The notes beneath the pieces are model-generated. The model was not told the origin of the DNA. It saw nothing but the letters and a program-made list of their open reading frames with translations, and did no database searches. Shown here piece after piece: positions 36,321 to 49,290 of a stretch of 64,000 nt of DNA (its first letter is position 1; each line of letters opens with the position of its first letter). Source of the DNA: Lumnitzera littorea (Eukaryota; Streptophyta; Magnoliopsida; Myrtales; Combretaceae); NCBI GenBank assembly GCA_024138015.1, contig JAMXBB010000009.1, positions 38,895,787 to 38,959,786 on the forward strand. The letters run 5' to 3'. Position numbers and translations under genes: made by a program.

Positions 36321-37470
36321 TTAATTTGTTTATATATATATATATATATATATACATAAATATAAATTACGATTAGTATTTCTAGGTGTTGTCTCCTGTT
36401 ATTTTATTAAATTTTATACTATTAATTTATGTACAAGATCTCATTAAATTGGGTATTAAATGGCATGGTTTTCTCATTTCGATAATTAACAAGTGAATTG
36501 AAAAATATTTTTAAGTTTTAACTTGCATTATTATTTTATAATTCTATTTTGAATACTTAGATTCTCTAGGTCATTTTACTAATTTATGGTCCTAACATGT
36601 TTTTGAAGTTATCGCAAGTGGATTTTCACATATGTCCTAAATTTCCCCATGTTAATGTCTTGTTTGCTGAAACGAGAGTCTCTTATATGATGTGTAAATA
36701 TCAATAAAATACTAGCATATATAACGTGTTCAAATTATGGTTGGTAATTGTATAATTGATTTGGAAACTACCATTTTCATTATTATTTGTGTGAACATTT
36801 TATTGATATTTACATGTCATATATATATTTTACATGGTGTGTAATACCTTAGAACTTCTTTTTAAGTTTTTATGCATTAACTACATGTCTAAGGATCATA
36901 ATTTTAAAAATCATGAGTGTTGATATAAATTTAAAAGTTATAGAAGTAGTCGACGTAATTATCAAATGTTTATATCTATCGTATATACATAGGTGAAATT
37001 TAAAATCATAAATTATGGACATGCATCAGATTAATGTGACCAAGTTAAAGGAGAATAGCTAGCAATTTGACACTCAACGTGCCAGTTAAGATATGACACA
37101 ATATGACTATAAACAAGTTTGCATAAAAGAAACTTGACATGATTAATAAATGGATTAGATCCATTTTTAGATCATTGATAAATGTGTCAGAGTTTGAATT
37201 TACCATCCAAATCTATTAACAAATTAATGCTATTCATCAAATTGAACCGAGCCAAATCAAGAACTAAATCAAATCACAAAATGTGGTTCTTTTATATTTA
37301 GTTTGGTTCACTATTCGGTTTGAAGAGGATTCAAATAATTCATAGTTTAGTTCAATAGGTCAAATCTAACCAAACTTCTTAAACCCGAACTGAATCGCAT
37401 GTTATTAAAAGTGAAAAATGAGCAATATTTTTTAGTCTTAAATTCTATTGATATTTCAGTCTAAGTCTAT
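36321..37470. other. AT-rich intergenic DNA with a TA microsatellite
   Basis: A TA run lies near 36332-36353. Bases 37230-37400 hold several AACTAAATC and TTTGGTTC-like words in both orientations. I see no gene, RNA or transposon domain. Confidence 0.45.
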
Positions 37471-38510
37471 GTAGGTCTTAGTTAGGTAACCAAGAGGATA
37501 GAGGGGGACGGTAGGGAGAGGGGGGTGGGGTGAATTGGTTATTTATCAAATTTTAAACAAATGTGATACTTGAAGAAAACTTATCCCCTTAATTATTTAA
37601 TTTATTGGCTAGAAGAGAAACGGATAAATAAATACAAATAGAGTGTACGAAAGTAAAGAGATAAGGGATAGAAAATCAGGGAAACAAATTATATGCTTCG
37701 GCCTTATGCTTACTGCACTCTTCTAGCCCCACTATTAGGTACTCAATTCACTTTCTGGAGTTGTTCCACTCTTCACAATATCCTATACTTTGAGATTACA
37801 AATAATATTCTCTACTTTGACTCACTTAGCCTTTTTCTTAGGCTAGCACTTAGAGCTATAGAGATTAAAATTCTCTCTAAATCAATACTTATATCAAGAT
37901 TATAAAAAGCAATTAGGAAAATAACAAAATGGTTCCTCTACAAATAAGAACTAATATAAAGAAAAGTATGTAAGCTTCTGGTTAATCTTTTGTTCTGAAA
38001 ATAGGATGTTCGTAACACTTCGAGATGATAGTAGAATTTCTTTTGTCATTTTTATGTGCCTTTCTATGAAGATCTTGCCTCCTTTATATACTAGAAACAC
38101 CAATAGCTAAAGGCTTGATTTAAAGCAAGTCTTTAAAAAAAAAAATTATTCTAAGCTTTTGCTTTGCAAAAATACCTTGTGAATTATCTTCCCTATTGAC
38201 CTTCCATATTTGTTAGATCGCTTCTAAAATACCAATGTCGCAAAAGAGATGAGATTTCCTTTCCTTTTTCTAAGTACTTCGATTGTATATGTAAGGAATA
38301 CTTTTGTTGTTAATATTTGAATCTTTTAATCCCTGATAGCTTGATCAAAATCTCCTTAAGGTTAAATAACAAAGCTTTCCAATATTTGATAAATTTTATA
38401 ACAAGAGAAGTTTGATTTTATCCCTGTGGATTTTAATCTTACTTAGTGGAATGTATTGACCATATTTCCTAAATATATTTAGTAAGTGAAGTTAGGTCTT
38501 AATCAATGAT
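37471..38510 (-). mobile_element. Copia-type LTR, antisense
   Basis: GAGGGGGACGGTAGGGAG then GGGGGGTGGGGTGAATTGG near 37500-37540 matches the G-rich terminus of the copia LTR at about 6865-6905 in the same orientation. The minus strand has TATATAAAGGAGG at about 38078-38090, a promoter-like TATA box. No methionine primer site lies to the left, so this is a solo or truncated LTR. The frame at 37693-37905 is incidental. Confidence 0.5.
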
Positions 38511-39538
38511 TCTTATATCTTAAACATATTTCCTATTTCTAAAAGCATCACTTTAACTTCATATACTCTCTTTTGGAACTGTTCTCTAATACTAGTGAAG
38601 CTAATGCACCTTCGAGGTTGGATACACGTAGAAACACCACAACGAAGTGAAATAAATGAAAACAAAGAAAAGCTAGCAAAGTTCGAGTAGCTATCAAATG
38701 GATATGACACACCAATTGATCTTACTCGGCTTATAATCTATCGAATATGACTTACTGATCTAAATTAAAGGGTCACTCACTACAACTCATTGCTAAAGAT
38801 AATAGATAAGAGTTGAAGGGTAATGGAAACACTAGGATTGCTTAAAGGGGAACTTGTATAAATTTTGATAAAATGAAGTTGATATTTACGTACAATTAAG
38901 TAATGGTTTATATACTTGTTTAGTAGGGTTAAAAAGGGTATTCTTACAATTAGGTTATATAATACATATTAAAAAGGGCAAAAGAGATAAAGAATATTCA
39001 ATACGGAAAGTAAAAAATCCTTCTAGAATATCGTGCTTGTAGATACGTATCATTCGGTGGCTAGAGGTTAGGAATATGGTACAAAGTGGATGAAAAGAAG
39101 AAAATGGGGAGTTTGCAGTCAAGGGCTGACCTGATTTAGATCAGGTCAAACCTAGGTTAGCCATTCGCTGTAAAGTAATCAACTTGGGTTAGGGTCAAAT
39201 GTCAGTGGTTAGCATAGTTAGCTCGGGAGTTCCATTCAAAAAGTCTTAGGGCTGACTGTTCGGATATTCTATCATGATATGTTGTTCGGTAAGCTAGGTA
39301 GTCAAGTCGATAGAGGAGGGAAACGTAGAGGCCATGATAAGAATTCTCATCTTGAATGGGGTTTCAAACTAGTATTCTCTAAGTGAGTTCTTGGAGTCCT
39401 CTAACTCGGCTACATGTGATCAATCTGGGGGGTTGATTCCTATCAAAGTGGCTTGAATCATATACTGAAAAAGGGAAAAAATTGTGCCTAGTTATAAGAT
39501 CTTGCGACTGTGGCATCATGTGTTTAAGGAGAGGAAAT
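38511..39538 (-). mobile_element. LTR-like block, minus orientation
   Basis: GATATGACACACCAATTGATC near 38700, then GGTCACTCACTACAACTCATT near 38770, corresponds in style and order to ATATGACATACCAACACC and GATCACTCATTACTAGTC in the block at 49.3-50.6 kb. Both then pass into a promoter-like TATA region and a GC-richer part (GGGCTGACCTGATTTAG here). I infer two diverged LTRs of one gypsy family. Boundaries are approximate. Confidence 0.3.
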
Positions 39539-39721
39539 TGTGATACCCCATTATTACATCAAGTCCCACATGAATTTTTGGAGGGATTGGCATTTGTATA
39601 TAAAGTCATAGTAGTGAATACCTTATCAACACAATATTTCAACTTTTAAGCCAAGTGGTTGAAAAAGTTTGTTAATGTTTGCTAGCTTAGTTATTCATTA
39701 CTTTTAGCTTAAGGCGTTACA
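39539..39721 (+). mobile_element. 183-bp solo-LTR-like unit
   Basis: Starts TGTGATACCCCATT and ends AAGGCGTTACA, so it has TG...CA ends with imperfect inverted termini (TGTGATACCCC against TGTAACGCCTT). It has a TATATAAAG box at 39597-39605 about 60 bases in. Size and layout fit a short (TRIM-like) LTR. The flanking five bases (GAAAT and TATAG) do not match as a target duplication, which weakens the call. Confidence 0.4.
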
Positions 39722-42029
39722 TATAGAATTATTAATTTTGATGTACGACTCCATAAGTCTACAATTTTATCAGTTTTATTCGATTTTATACAATTTTACT
39801 GATTCAATATATTTGATTTATTAAGTACTTAAACTAAATCATTTCAAATATATGTATTTTAAATACCATTTTACTACCTCATTACTTTAGTCTCTTTAGT
39901 AGTTTCCTCTATTCCTCTCTTGTGATCCAAGGTCATGCTAGTTGTCGTTGTTCTTTCTCTAATTATTGTCTCTATCCATTTTTCCTCTAGTAAGAGTGAA
40001 TATTTTTAACGTTTTACTTGGATAAGTAATACAATCCATTAACACAAATTGTTGGTTATAAAAGTGGTTAATGCCTTACTCTCATAGTCTATCAACCCTA
40101 AACACCTAACTTATTTTATGAGGGAACTTGAACACCCCTTCTATGCTATGTGCAAGTTTGGGCAATAAAACCATACTTAGTTATGTTCATAAGCCAATTT
40201 CAATAGAAAAACACCTCATATCAATGTCTTAGTTTGTTAAGTGCAACATATAATGATATATATATATATCTATAGATATTATTATGAAATCTTTTAGAAG
40301 ATATCATTATTGTTGATTGAACAATTTAATAGCTATAAGGTGTTATAACTTACATTCAAAATATCTATTACAATATTTATGCAATTCTTATGTAGTTGAT
40401 TAATGATGTGACATAATGTAGATGACTTGATGATTTTTATTTTGCCACTTGCAATGCATACCATGTACTTTAGAAACTCTCTTCCTTTTCTTTGATGTAT
40501 AACTTTGTCATCCTGTAAGTTTTTGCTTTCTATATACAAATAATTCCAAATGCCTATAATCACTCTGGTTGTGCTAAAAGGTGTATGAAATCAAAAGCCA
40601 CCTACCATTGCTGTTTGAACGAGTATTCTAAAACAACCATTAGAGAAATTCTTGAATATTTTGTAAAACTTCTTCATTATGACATGTTGAAACTTCCCAT
40701 ACGGTACCTCTAGACCTTATTAAGAAGAGAAAAATCCATAAAAAGATATGTTGATTACTCTTGCCACTCCTTCGACCGAGAAGACATATTGAAGCTAAAC
40801 ATATTCTTGTTCCCTCATGGTATCATTAATTGAGGTAGCTGAAGAACATCTCTTTAAACTTGATGTACCTAGTCACTTCGATGAAATACCAAGAGCAATA
40901 ATTAAGGAATTTTAATGTTTTGTATATAAAACGATTTGAATGATTGCCACTATATATGATGCTCTAGCAAGAGTGAACTAGACTATATGACTCACAAATA
41001 AAGAAGCTACAGAAATAGTAGTTAATAATTGAATTCAAAATTCATTAAAGGACCCTTGATAGGTTAATCTCATGTTATCGATTGTAAATATGCCATTAAA
41101 TAAAAATTAGAAAAGACACCAATTCTAAAGATCAAATAAGGTCTACATTCAAATGCTAATATAGGTATATATGAGGAAACCTAAGTTCTAGCTTCAAGAT
41201 GGCTACTTTGTCAAACGCCTTCAAAATATGCTCAAATAAAGTGGCTTAATAGTCAAATCCTTATTTCTTGGGGCACTTAATGTGAATAACTCATGGGTAC
41301 ATTTAAATGAAGTGGCTTAGTAGCTTAAGTCCACTTCTTTCGCTTCTCCATTCTACTTCAATTAAATGTTTGAACACTATAGCAAGGTCATTTAAACAAT
41401 ATGGTTCTAATGCACAAGTGGCTTCTTCAAGTCTTGTGTAGCCATAATGATGCTTAAAGTAACTAATAAAGTGAGATGTGATTTATAATAGTTCAGGTTG
41501 GCTTGGTCCTCTTTTGTTAAGGCCTCTGATACAACTCTAATATAGCATTTGTTTTGTAGAACTTAATAATATAAGGAGATTTATAAGGAGAACAAGACAA
41601 TTGAGCTCTCTTGTATCATATTTGGTGTATGTAGTACTAAATATGGATTTTTATAATTAAAAAAATTAAAGAAATTAAAAAATTAATTATTCATATTTAA
41701 ATGATAATGAAATTTAGTATTATGATTTGGAAACTTATTATAAGATTATTCATTAAATTTAAAAAATATATTTATTTTGTTTATGAAATAGATTTTTTAA
41801 TCACTAAACATATGATATAAATTTCTTAGCTTTAATTCAATCCTTCATGACACTTCTATCCAATAACTATGACTAATATGCAAACCAAACAATGGATAGA
41901 ATAAATTATCTAGTGCTACACTATAAAAATATGTTAACTAAATGATGCTTAAGGTTCAAGTTGGTAAGTTTTAACAATCAGTTCTATAGGCATTAGATTC
42001 CTATAATTACCTTGAGAACCTTAATACTT
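39722..42029. other. Gene-free, with a possible minus-strand primer-binding site
   Basis: TA run near 40256-40270. The minus strand reads GTTGTATCAGAGGC at about 41521-41534, close to the methionine-type primer site, but no clear LTR terminus abuts it and no gag was recognised to its left. The minus frame at 40333-40563 (76 codons) has no recognisable domain. Confidence 0.35.
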
Positions 42030-43700
42030 TTAAATTTATCTTGTCCTCATTTGTAACATTAGGTAAAAGATTGATAATGTTGAAGGTTGTTGAGACACAA
42101 TAATCATCTGATAGATTAATCTTGGAAACATTATCTTGACAAGCTTGATAACTTTGAATGGACTATTTGCTCTTAAGGATAACTTTAATGCTTCCTATCC
42201 TAGAAAATGTTCCTTTTCAGAAGTAGATCTAAACAAAGTCACTTAGCTAAAAGATAACCTATTTTTTTTCCTTTATTGCCTTGTTCTTAGTATTTAGCTA
42301 TTTGTTCTTGTAGTTGCTTTGGACTCACTGATGAATTTTTCTGATCTTATTTGCACTCTCTAATCACTTTGATTATTGCCTTGCATGGTTGGAAACTGAA
42401 GCAAATCTATGGGAGTAATTGAGCTATACAAATTCAGTACATCAATTTAAGGTTTCCAAATAGATATTTGGACTGCATGTGGCAAGCAACAATCTTGATG
42501 TAGTCTTTGAGGCTCCTCTTCATCATAGCTCTAAGTAGAACTCTCAATGCTCTATTAGATCACCTTTGTCTGGCTATCTAATTATGGTAGGTACCATGCT
42601 TCCAATTTTTACTAGGAATGCTATCTTTAGTTGGTTACTTGCCTCCTACTACCAATTGTCTCGATCATTTAGTCAGTTACTATCTATCTATAAAGGATAT
42701 AAAAACCTCCCCATAGGCTCGAGGGGATTTACTCCACGAGGAGTGGTACGGACATAGATGATATGATCACGACCTCTTTTTTTGTGTCACTAAGGATGCT
42801 TAACGCCACTTTGTAAGGTTCTCTAGAAATAATTGAAGAACCTAATATCCTTATTAGAGACTATATCTTAAGGAAATCCTTAAAGCCATAGGATTTCCTA
42901 TAGGAAAAGATTAGGAACAAACAAGCCTAGAATGAAATATATACTTAGATCAAGTTATATTAGTGATGGAATGGGTAAAGATATATATAGTTTTCTAGAC
43001 TTCTCTCTCACTCTTGATCATTTATAAATGCACATCTTTTAACTACTTAGTGCACATTAGTCATCAATATAGGCTTAATATAAGGTTTTTTTTTCTTTTG
43101 TATTCTTAGTAAGCGCTATTTTACAAGCTCCTAAAATGTCCTACGAAGCCTTTATCATGGTCCTTTTTGATCAACATGTCCTTCATCAAACTAGTTGGTA
43201 TATGTAATTTTCTAAATTAAGAAATTTCCATCAAACAAATAGCAAAATTGACAATTGCTCCTTCCTTACAAGCAGTAATCATAGAGTTAAACTCATTCAT
43301 CATGTGCATAGTGTTCACTAATTAGGTTAAATCCCAACAGACTAGTATATAAGGAATTAATGAGCATATATCCTCTTGATAATGTGTTTTCCATAACTTT
43401 CTTAGCCTATTGTTCATATTTAATAGCATAAAGAAAGGTTTTAGGAACTTCAATTATACCTCATCAACAATTTACACTATACCATCAAATGCTTTAATGA
43501 CTCATGGTCTATATAAATAATAAATTCCTTGCACAATTAGTGATGTTGTGATATTGTATTACACTGACAAGCACATGTAGCACTTAGCCCTTATTGTTTT
43601 AACTAATTGAAAATAAAGTAATAAATCCCTATAGTGGTGAGCTACTTGCTAGTTGTATCAACCTCTCATCTTTACCATCACAACTTGTTCATCAACTTAC
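42030..43700 (-). pseudogene. Chromovirus RNase H-integrase remnant
   Basis: Read right to left. An RNase H end has a TDHESLKHL-like segment (TMSHXSIXW), and GYMLINSLYTSLLGFNLISE matches the linker after ADALSRR. The integrase N-terminal region follows (LHIPTSLMKDMLIKKDHDKG, FVGHFRSL), then the core (DIVSNKDIRFFNYF, RTLQSGVK), then LLRAMMKRSLKDYIK. The C-terminal GPY/F-like region has SPFKVIKLVK and VSTTFNIINLLP, the latter matching VSATFNVADLSP of chromoviruses (Reina/Tekay style). About 190 bases of unrelated sequence (about 42600-42790) sit between RTLQSGVK and the following integrase motif. Stops occur in every segment. RT, protease and gag are missing; the right end abuts LTR-like DNA. 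Confidence 0.75.
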
Positions 43701-46700
43701 GAAAGATCTTGTGAAATGCTTAAGTTTCACAAAAATCACAATTTGTAAAATTGTTTTATAAATAATGGCATCTTTAAAATTTGTTTTGAAAATTGGGGGC
43801 ACTTTTGTATTTTCGATTGTTTTAACTCTCTTTTACCTTTTCTTCTCCAAACCAACAAAAATATGTTTTCTTCTCTCTTCTCTCTTCTACACACGATAAA
43901 GCCATCTTAGGTAGTTTTTCCGTACTCCTAACACCAAGAAGTCTAACAAGATCATGTTTTTGCAAACTTAAGGAGCTAGAATAAAATGAAACTGGAGTAT
44001 GATAACTAGAATAAAGTAAGTTTTAAATCTTATCTATAGTTGGGTTGTTAGAGTGAGTTCTTGTTGGTTTTGTATGAAATGTGCGTGCGTGTTCTAAAGA
44101 ATAATTGTTTTTGGTAAGTGTTATCTTATAGACCCTCTTTGAGTTTTGTTATAGGTAAAGCATCTTGATAGTTGAAACAAGTAACTTTCACATCTTTGAG
44201 ATTATGACTTAATTCTGCATGCTTTAATATGCAAAGAATGTTGGGAATCAAATACTATTGAAGTTTCTATAATGTTTATAGAGTTTAAATCATAGAGTAC
44301 CATGTTAGTTAAGTTGAGTCATTGGGAGGAATTTGTTTGACGTTGTGGTGGTTGTTTAGTGCAGTTTTAATGTATATGACTGGAGTTGGGTTGGTTTGCA
44401 TCTTGAATAGTTTTAGGCTTGTAATAAGGTACATAGGTAAGTACACACTTGTGTACTTGAAGGTGTAGAAGGAGCAATTGCATAAAAGGGAGTTTTGGAG
44501 AGTTCGAGAGATGTATGGACAAGTACATGCCCATCTACATGATCGTATACTAAAAAAGTAAAAGATTGCGAGTTACACAACCACCTGCACAGCCATGCAC
44601 CTTCCTATGCATTTTGTCCCTCTAAGTTGTATGTTTTGAGTACTAAGAGTAGTAGGTCTCCCTATGTAGCTGTACACTACCTACGTACTTCTCCAAATTC
44701 TCTTTTAATTTTCTTTCTATTTTTGATTCTTTTGCTTTCTGACTTACCTCACTTCTTAATTAAGTGTTTTCAAATCCCTTTATAACTTTTAAACTCATTA
44801 AAATAAGTTTTATTAAAGTCTATTTGATCGTTCATGGGAAAGGGTTAGAGTGAAAGTGAAATTAAGTGTTATGAGTTAGGTTTCAAGTTTAGGCTCTATG
44901 TTAACAACTTCTAGAGATGATATAGTGTCAAAAAGCGATCTTGAAGCTATTCTAGGTATGATATACTTGCTTATTTGCTTATGTGTGTTAAGTTAGTAAT
45001 TCAAATGCATCTAGTTAACAATTTAACCTAATTAAATGTGTTGTTGTACATATGTCACTTTGGCTAACACTCTAGGGGTCCTAGTGTATTGACAAGGCTA
45101 TGTACATGGAATAAATTTAATTAAGCTGAATAGTTAATTACTTCCATTTGAATTGTTAGCCTAACACATAAGCAAACAATAAAGTATCCTATATTAAAGT
45201 AATTTGGGTAGATCAAGGTGGATACTTGGTCACTTGAATCTTGGCAATTTGGTTACTCAATTATTGGGAGGTCCCTATCATTAATACTATATGGTATTAT
45301 TTATATGTGTATTGAGAGGTACCCTTATGCTATTTTGAGGAACAAAATTGAATATATTAAAAATGTTTGTATGTGATATATATTGCATTAAATGCATGTG
45401 ACTTCAAAATTTATTACATGTGTGTGTGGTTGTAGTATTCCATGCTGGCCTTTCACTCACTCTCTAGGGATATTTTATTTTACAGTTGTAGGTATGGGTT
45501 CTAGTCGGAGTATAGACACTTATAAGGATTTAGTTTACTAGTATGTTTATGATGTCATAGATGATTGAGAGTATCACTATATTAATGATGACAATAGGTT
45601 CATTGAGATCCTAGGATGTTAGGATTTGTTTTAAGGGAGATGTAGACTCATTTCGTTGTGTTTCTGCTTACTTAGTAGGCTCGTATGGCTTGTAATTAAC
45701 CAAATCTTATAAGGACAGTTTGGTCAATAAAAGATTAGAACCCCTTAACCCTAACTCTCTTTTCATAAACCCTTACATGATAATAGAGTGCTCTTTTTAT
45801 TGTCATTGAACAAGAGAACCAAATCACAGATCTCAAGGTCTCAAGTGTTAAAATCAAAATTGAACGTTGGAATTGCTATAAGAAAGCAAATCTAAGGTAA
45901 GGTAATTGAAGTTGGCGTTGTGAGATTTGTTTTCCTATGAAAGAGGGTTGAAAAACCTCATTGATTTTGCGATTTATAGCTTTGTGAAGGGTTAGATTGA
46001 TCCTTAATCATTGTTCTAATCGAGAGAATCAAGTAAGTAACCTTATATCTAATGTTCCTATGTTAGTTTTGTAGAAATAGAAAAGTAGGCTTTTTTTTTT
46101 ATTTTTTATCAATGATGTTTTGTAATTTATCTTATCTTGGCATATGATGGGCTGAATTTGGTTATGTAGAGGTTGGTTTGTATTTGCTAAGGTTGTGATT
46201 GGCATTGATTGGGTGGTTCGGAGTGGTGTTTGAAAGAGGGGAACATTGTTTGAGAGGGAAAAAATGGTTAAGGACCACGACCATAGTTGTAATGGTGTTC
46301 TTCGTAAGGGGTTGTGTTGAGTTGTATGCAAAGGAAGAAAACAAAAGTTTAGGGTGAAAGGATTATGATCAAGGTTCACAGTCGTGATTCCTGCCTAAGT
46401 TCTTTCTACTGTACAAGAACAAGAACCATGATTAAAGTTCACCATTGTGATTCTTGGTCATGTACTTTTTCTACCTTTAATTTCTTCTTTTCTTGATTTC
46501 TTACCTTCTAAATCATAACTAAACCAATCTAAATCATGTTAGGATTCTAAAAATTGTCCTGAAAACATATATAATCACAATTTAAACTCAAGACCCAAGT
46601 GGAATTTAGGAAAACTAAGTAAGACATAAGAGGACGTCTTACAAAGTAGGTTCTAAATGTTGCTTTATGTTGTATGCTAAGTATTGATCTTAGACCTACT

Positions 46701-47744
46701 TTTTACTTAGGCACAAGTGATAACAATGGCTATAATTCGAATTTAGGTATGGGATACATGCATGTTGTGTTGTGCTTATCTAGTGTACTTCACTAATTGG
46801 AATTAAATTAAACTTGGCTTATTAATTGCTATGCTATGTATGCTTAGTTCCAACCTCCCATTGATAAGGTCCAGGGGGTTGGTGAGGCACCTGGTGATCG
46901 TATATGACTCGCTCGATAGGAGTTCCATATTAAGATGACCTAGTTGATCTAGGAAGGGTTACTTAGGTAATAGATAAGATCTATATATATATATATATAG
47001 GTGTGTGTGTATGTGTATGTGTGTATGTGTATGTGTGTACGTAGAAGTCACGAGTTACTCCAAGTTCTAGGATGTTGGAAGTGTGTTGTATGTTGGCTAA
47101 ATGAAATATAATTAAAATGTGCTTATTGCATTAGTTATATATGACTGCTTATGAGTCTTGTTAAATGATTTTAGTGTTCTGTATTGAGTATAGCTCACCC
47201 CTCGGGAATTTGTAGTTTCTCAATTTTAGGTTCAAGTAACATGGAAAGTATTGTATTTTATGAAGATTCATATTATGATTAACTATTTTGATGAGGAGAC
47301 AAGATATTACTACTTTGATGACGGGATGAGTTTCTCCTAGTGGATGACTTAAGTTAATGAATTTTATTAAGAGTGGAACATTATTCTTTTTATTTATGTG
47401 TTTGATTTTAGGGACCAATAGGGTCACCTGTGACTCCTTACTGTTAACTTATACTGTAAGGAGTACGTTACTTCTAGTTCAAAGTCATGAATTTATTTAA
47501 CTTAGATGTTAGACAATTTGAAGAGCTTAATAGTTGAACTGAATAATCACAAGTGTTATGTACTTAAGTTAAGTAGTGAAATATACCACTTGTATTTAAT
47601 GTTTGAATAAATTCTTATTGTGAGATTGGTGATATTTATTATATGTAGAGTATAGACAGGTGGTAAGTTGTTAGATGCTTTAGCATATTAGTTTCTAGGG
47701 TTGGCATGTGGTAAAGCTATGGCTTCTTGGATTCTAGGGCATTA
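43701..47744 (+). mobile_element. Two degenerate long-LTR copies in plus orientation
   Basis: Two successive blocks (about 43.75-45.70 and 45.70-47.74 kb) share one layout: a CT-rich start with AACTCTCTTTT words, an ATACTTGC or ATACATGCATG zone, an AT or GT microsatellite region, a CTCACCCCTC/CTCACTCTCTAGGG motif followed by TTTAGGT or CAGTTGTAGG, then an AT-rich tail. The second ends TTCTAGGGCATTACA at about 47744, the family end also seen at 6717, 10779 and 17668. No pol is present. The minus frames at 46029-46379 and 47161-47427 are incidental. Confidence 0.4.
46985..47041. repeat. TA plus GT/ATGT microsatellite
   Basis: A run of TA is followed by GTGTGTGTGTATGTGTATG and more of the same. 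It lies in the position equivalent to the GT-rich and TA-rich zone of the repeat unit at 5.35-5.63 kb. Confidence 0.85.
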
Positions 47745-48029
47745 CATGTAGTCTTATTAGTAGTTGTGTTTTTTGCTACTAGTTGTTGAGGAGCCATTTG
47801 GGACTTTGATTTTGTATCTCTTTAGGGTTTTAGTTGTTTGAGTTAGTTAGTTGGTTGATTAGTATGTATTTTTAGTAGACCAAGTGGTTTTCATTAAGCC
47901 ACTTGTTATGTATTGTATTATTTATAGAGATTCATTGATGAGAGTTAGTGGATTTATGTTTCATATTGTGGTTTAGTCAAGTTTGTAGGTTCTAGACACC
48001 TTAGTGTGCTCTCAATTATTAATGACATG
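47745..48029. other. No gene seen
   Basis: Short GT-rich, T-rich stretch between an LTR-like end and the gag-protease remnant. TTAGTTAGTTGGTTG-type repeats near 47838. Confidence 0.4.
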
Positions 48030-49290
48030 CAGTGGGTTGTAGTATTCTAGGTTCAAAGAACAATACATCTTATTACCTATACACTTAAATATACATATCG
48101 AATCTTTTAAAAGCAAAGTAGTAATGAAAGTATAAATGAAAGGGAAAATAAAGAAATTATGTGTGGCTTGTAACTAAGCGATTGTTTTATGGTTGCTAGC
48201 TCGATTGCTTACTACTCTTATCCCATGAGAACTCAAATGATTGGGGTTCCTCTTCTCTTAACCCAAGTTTCTTTTGTTTATAGAATGTCTCCTATGACTA
48301 GTATCCATCCCATTAGTTGCTTATGTGTTGAAAATTGTGTCTCTTAAGTGACCATTAAGAATAAGATTGTCACATCATTCTATATGTCATCTAGCTTGAT
48401 CTTTTCTACCTCATCATTAATTATTAGTGCTAGCTTACTACCCTTGTCAATCATAGCTCCAAAAATGGTAAAAAGGGGAGCCCTAGGAGAATTGCTATAT
48501 TTGTTTCCTTCTTCATTTCAACCTTACAAAACAAAGTAGGAAAATTGAACTTATCTATCTCTACTGAATACATCTTAGATGATCCCTTGGGGTTTCTTAG
48601 CTAATCAATCAACTAACTTGAGGAGATTATAGTCCTTTTAATGCATTTGGAACTCTTTAACTTCTCATACATAGAGAATGGCATTATATATATTGCAGCA
48701 CTAAAGTGATATAGAGTAATCTCAAAAAAAAAAAAAAAAATGCCTAATGTGCATGGTAAAATGAACTTCCTGGATATTCCAATCTTTAGGGAAGTGTGTC
48801 CTCACCTACATTGCTTCCTTGAACTTGCATGATTATCTACTATCTAACTCTTTAAACTCTACTATATCATTTATTTTATGGTCTTAAGTGGAGTTTTTTT
48901 ACCACTACATTTTCAATTAACCACTTAAACCTCTTAAATTAGATCATTATGTCAGTGAGTAACCTCTTAACTACATCCTATTAGGTTAGTTTCTCCTCCT
49001 TCTCTACTGCCCTAGTGATCACAAAAGACTCATCATCTAAATCATTTCTTACCTAGGTAATTGTTTCATTCATTTCCTTATCCTTCCTATTAGAAGATCT
49101 AACTTGAAACCCACCAAGTGCAATATTTTGCTAGATAACATACATTAAGGCATGTTACTTAACATCTCTAATATATATTCCAACCAGTAGTACATCCATG
49201 TTATGGAGAGGCAACTCTTGATTCCTAAATTTTAGGAAAACTAACTAGATGAACCCTTTTATGGGCTCTTCCATACTGGGTTTCTTCTCC
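48030..49290 (-). pseudogene. Ty3/gypsy gag-protease remnant (Athila-like)
   Basis: Read right to left. A gag C-terminal stretch (KKPSMEEPIKGF, then LKFRNQELPLHNMDVLLVG) is followed by a long degraded linker. The protease-region motif LPXRLEYPGSS corresponds to the L-P-x-R-L-x-D-P-G-S-F entry, and AAIYIMPFSMYEKLKSSK to the G-A-S-V-S-I-M-P-x-S segment. Then LRNPKGSSKMYSVEIDKFNF and LLGLPFLPF correspond to the V-x-V-D-K-F-x-F-P and I-L-G-R-P-F-L-A segments. These are typical of Athila and related non-chromoviral gypsy elements. A 19-base A-run at about 48724-48742 sits within the reading. The catalytic D-[ST]-G is not preserved and stops are frequent. RT is not recognised to the left. Confidence 0.6.

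Noticed and set aside
46029..46379. 116-codon minus-strand frame
   Set aside because: No domain; lies within a non-coding LTR-like block and overlaps another incidental frame.
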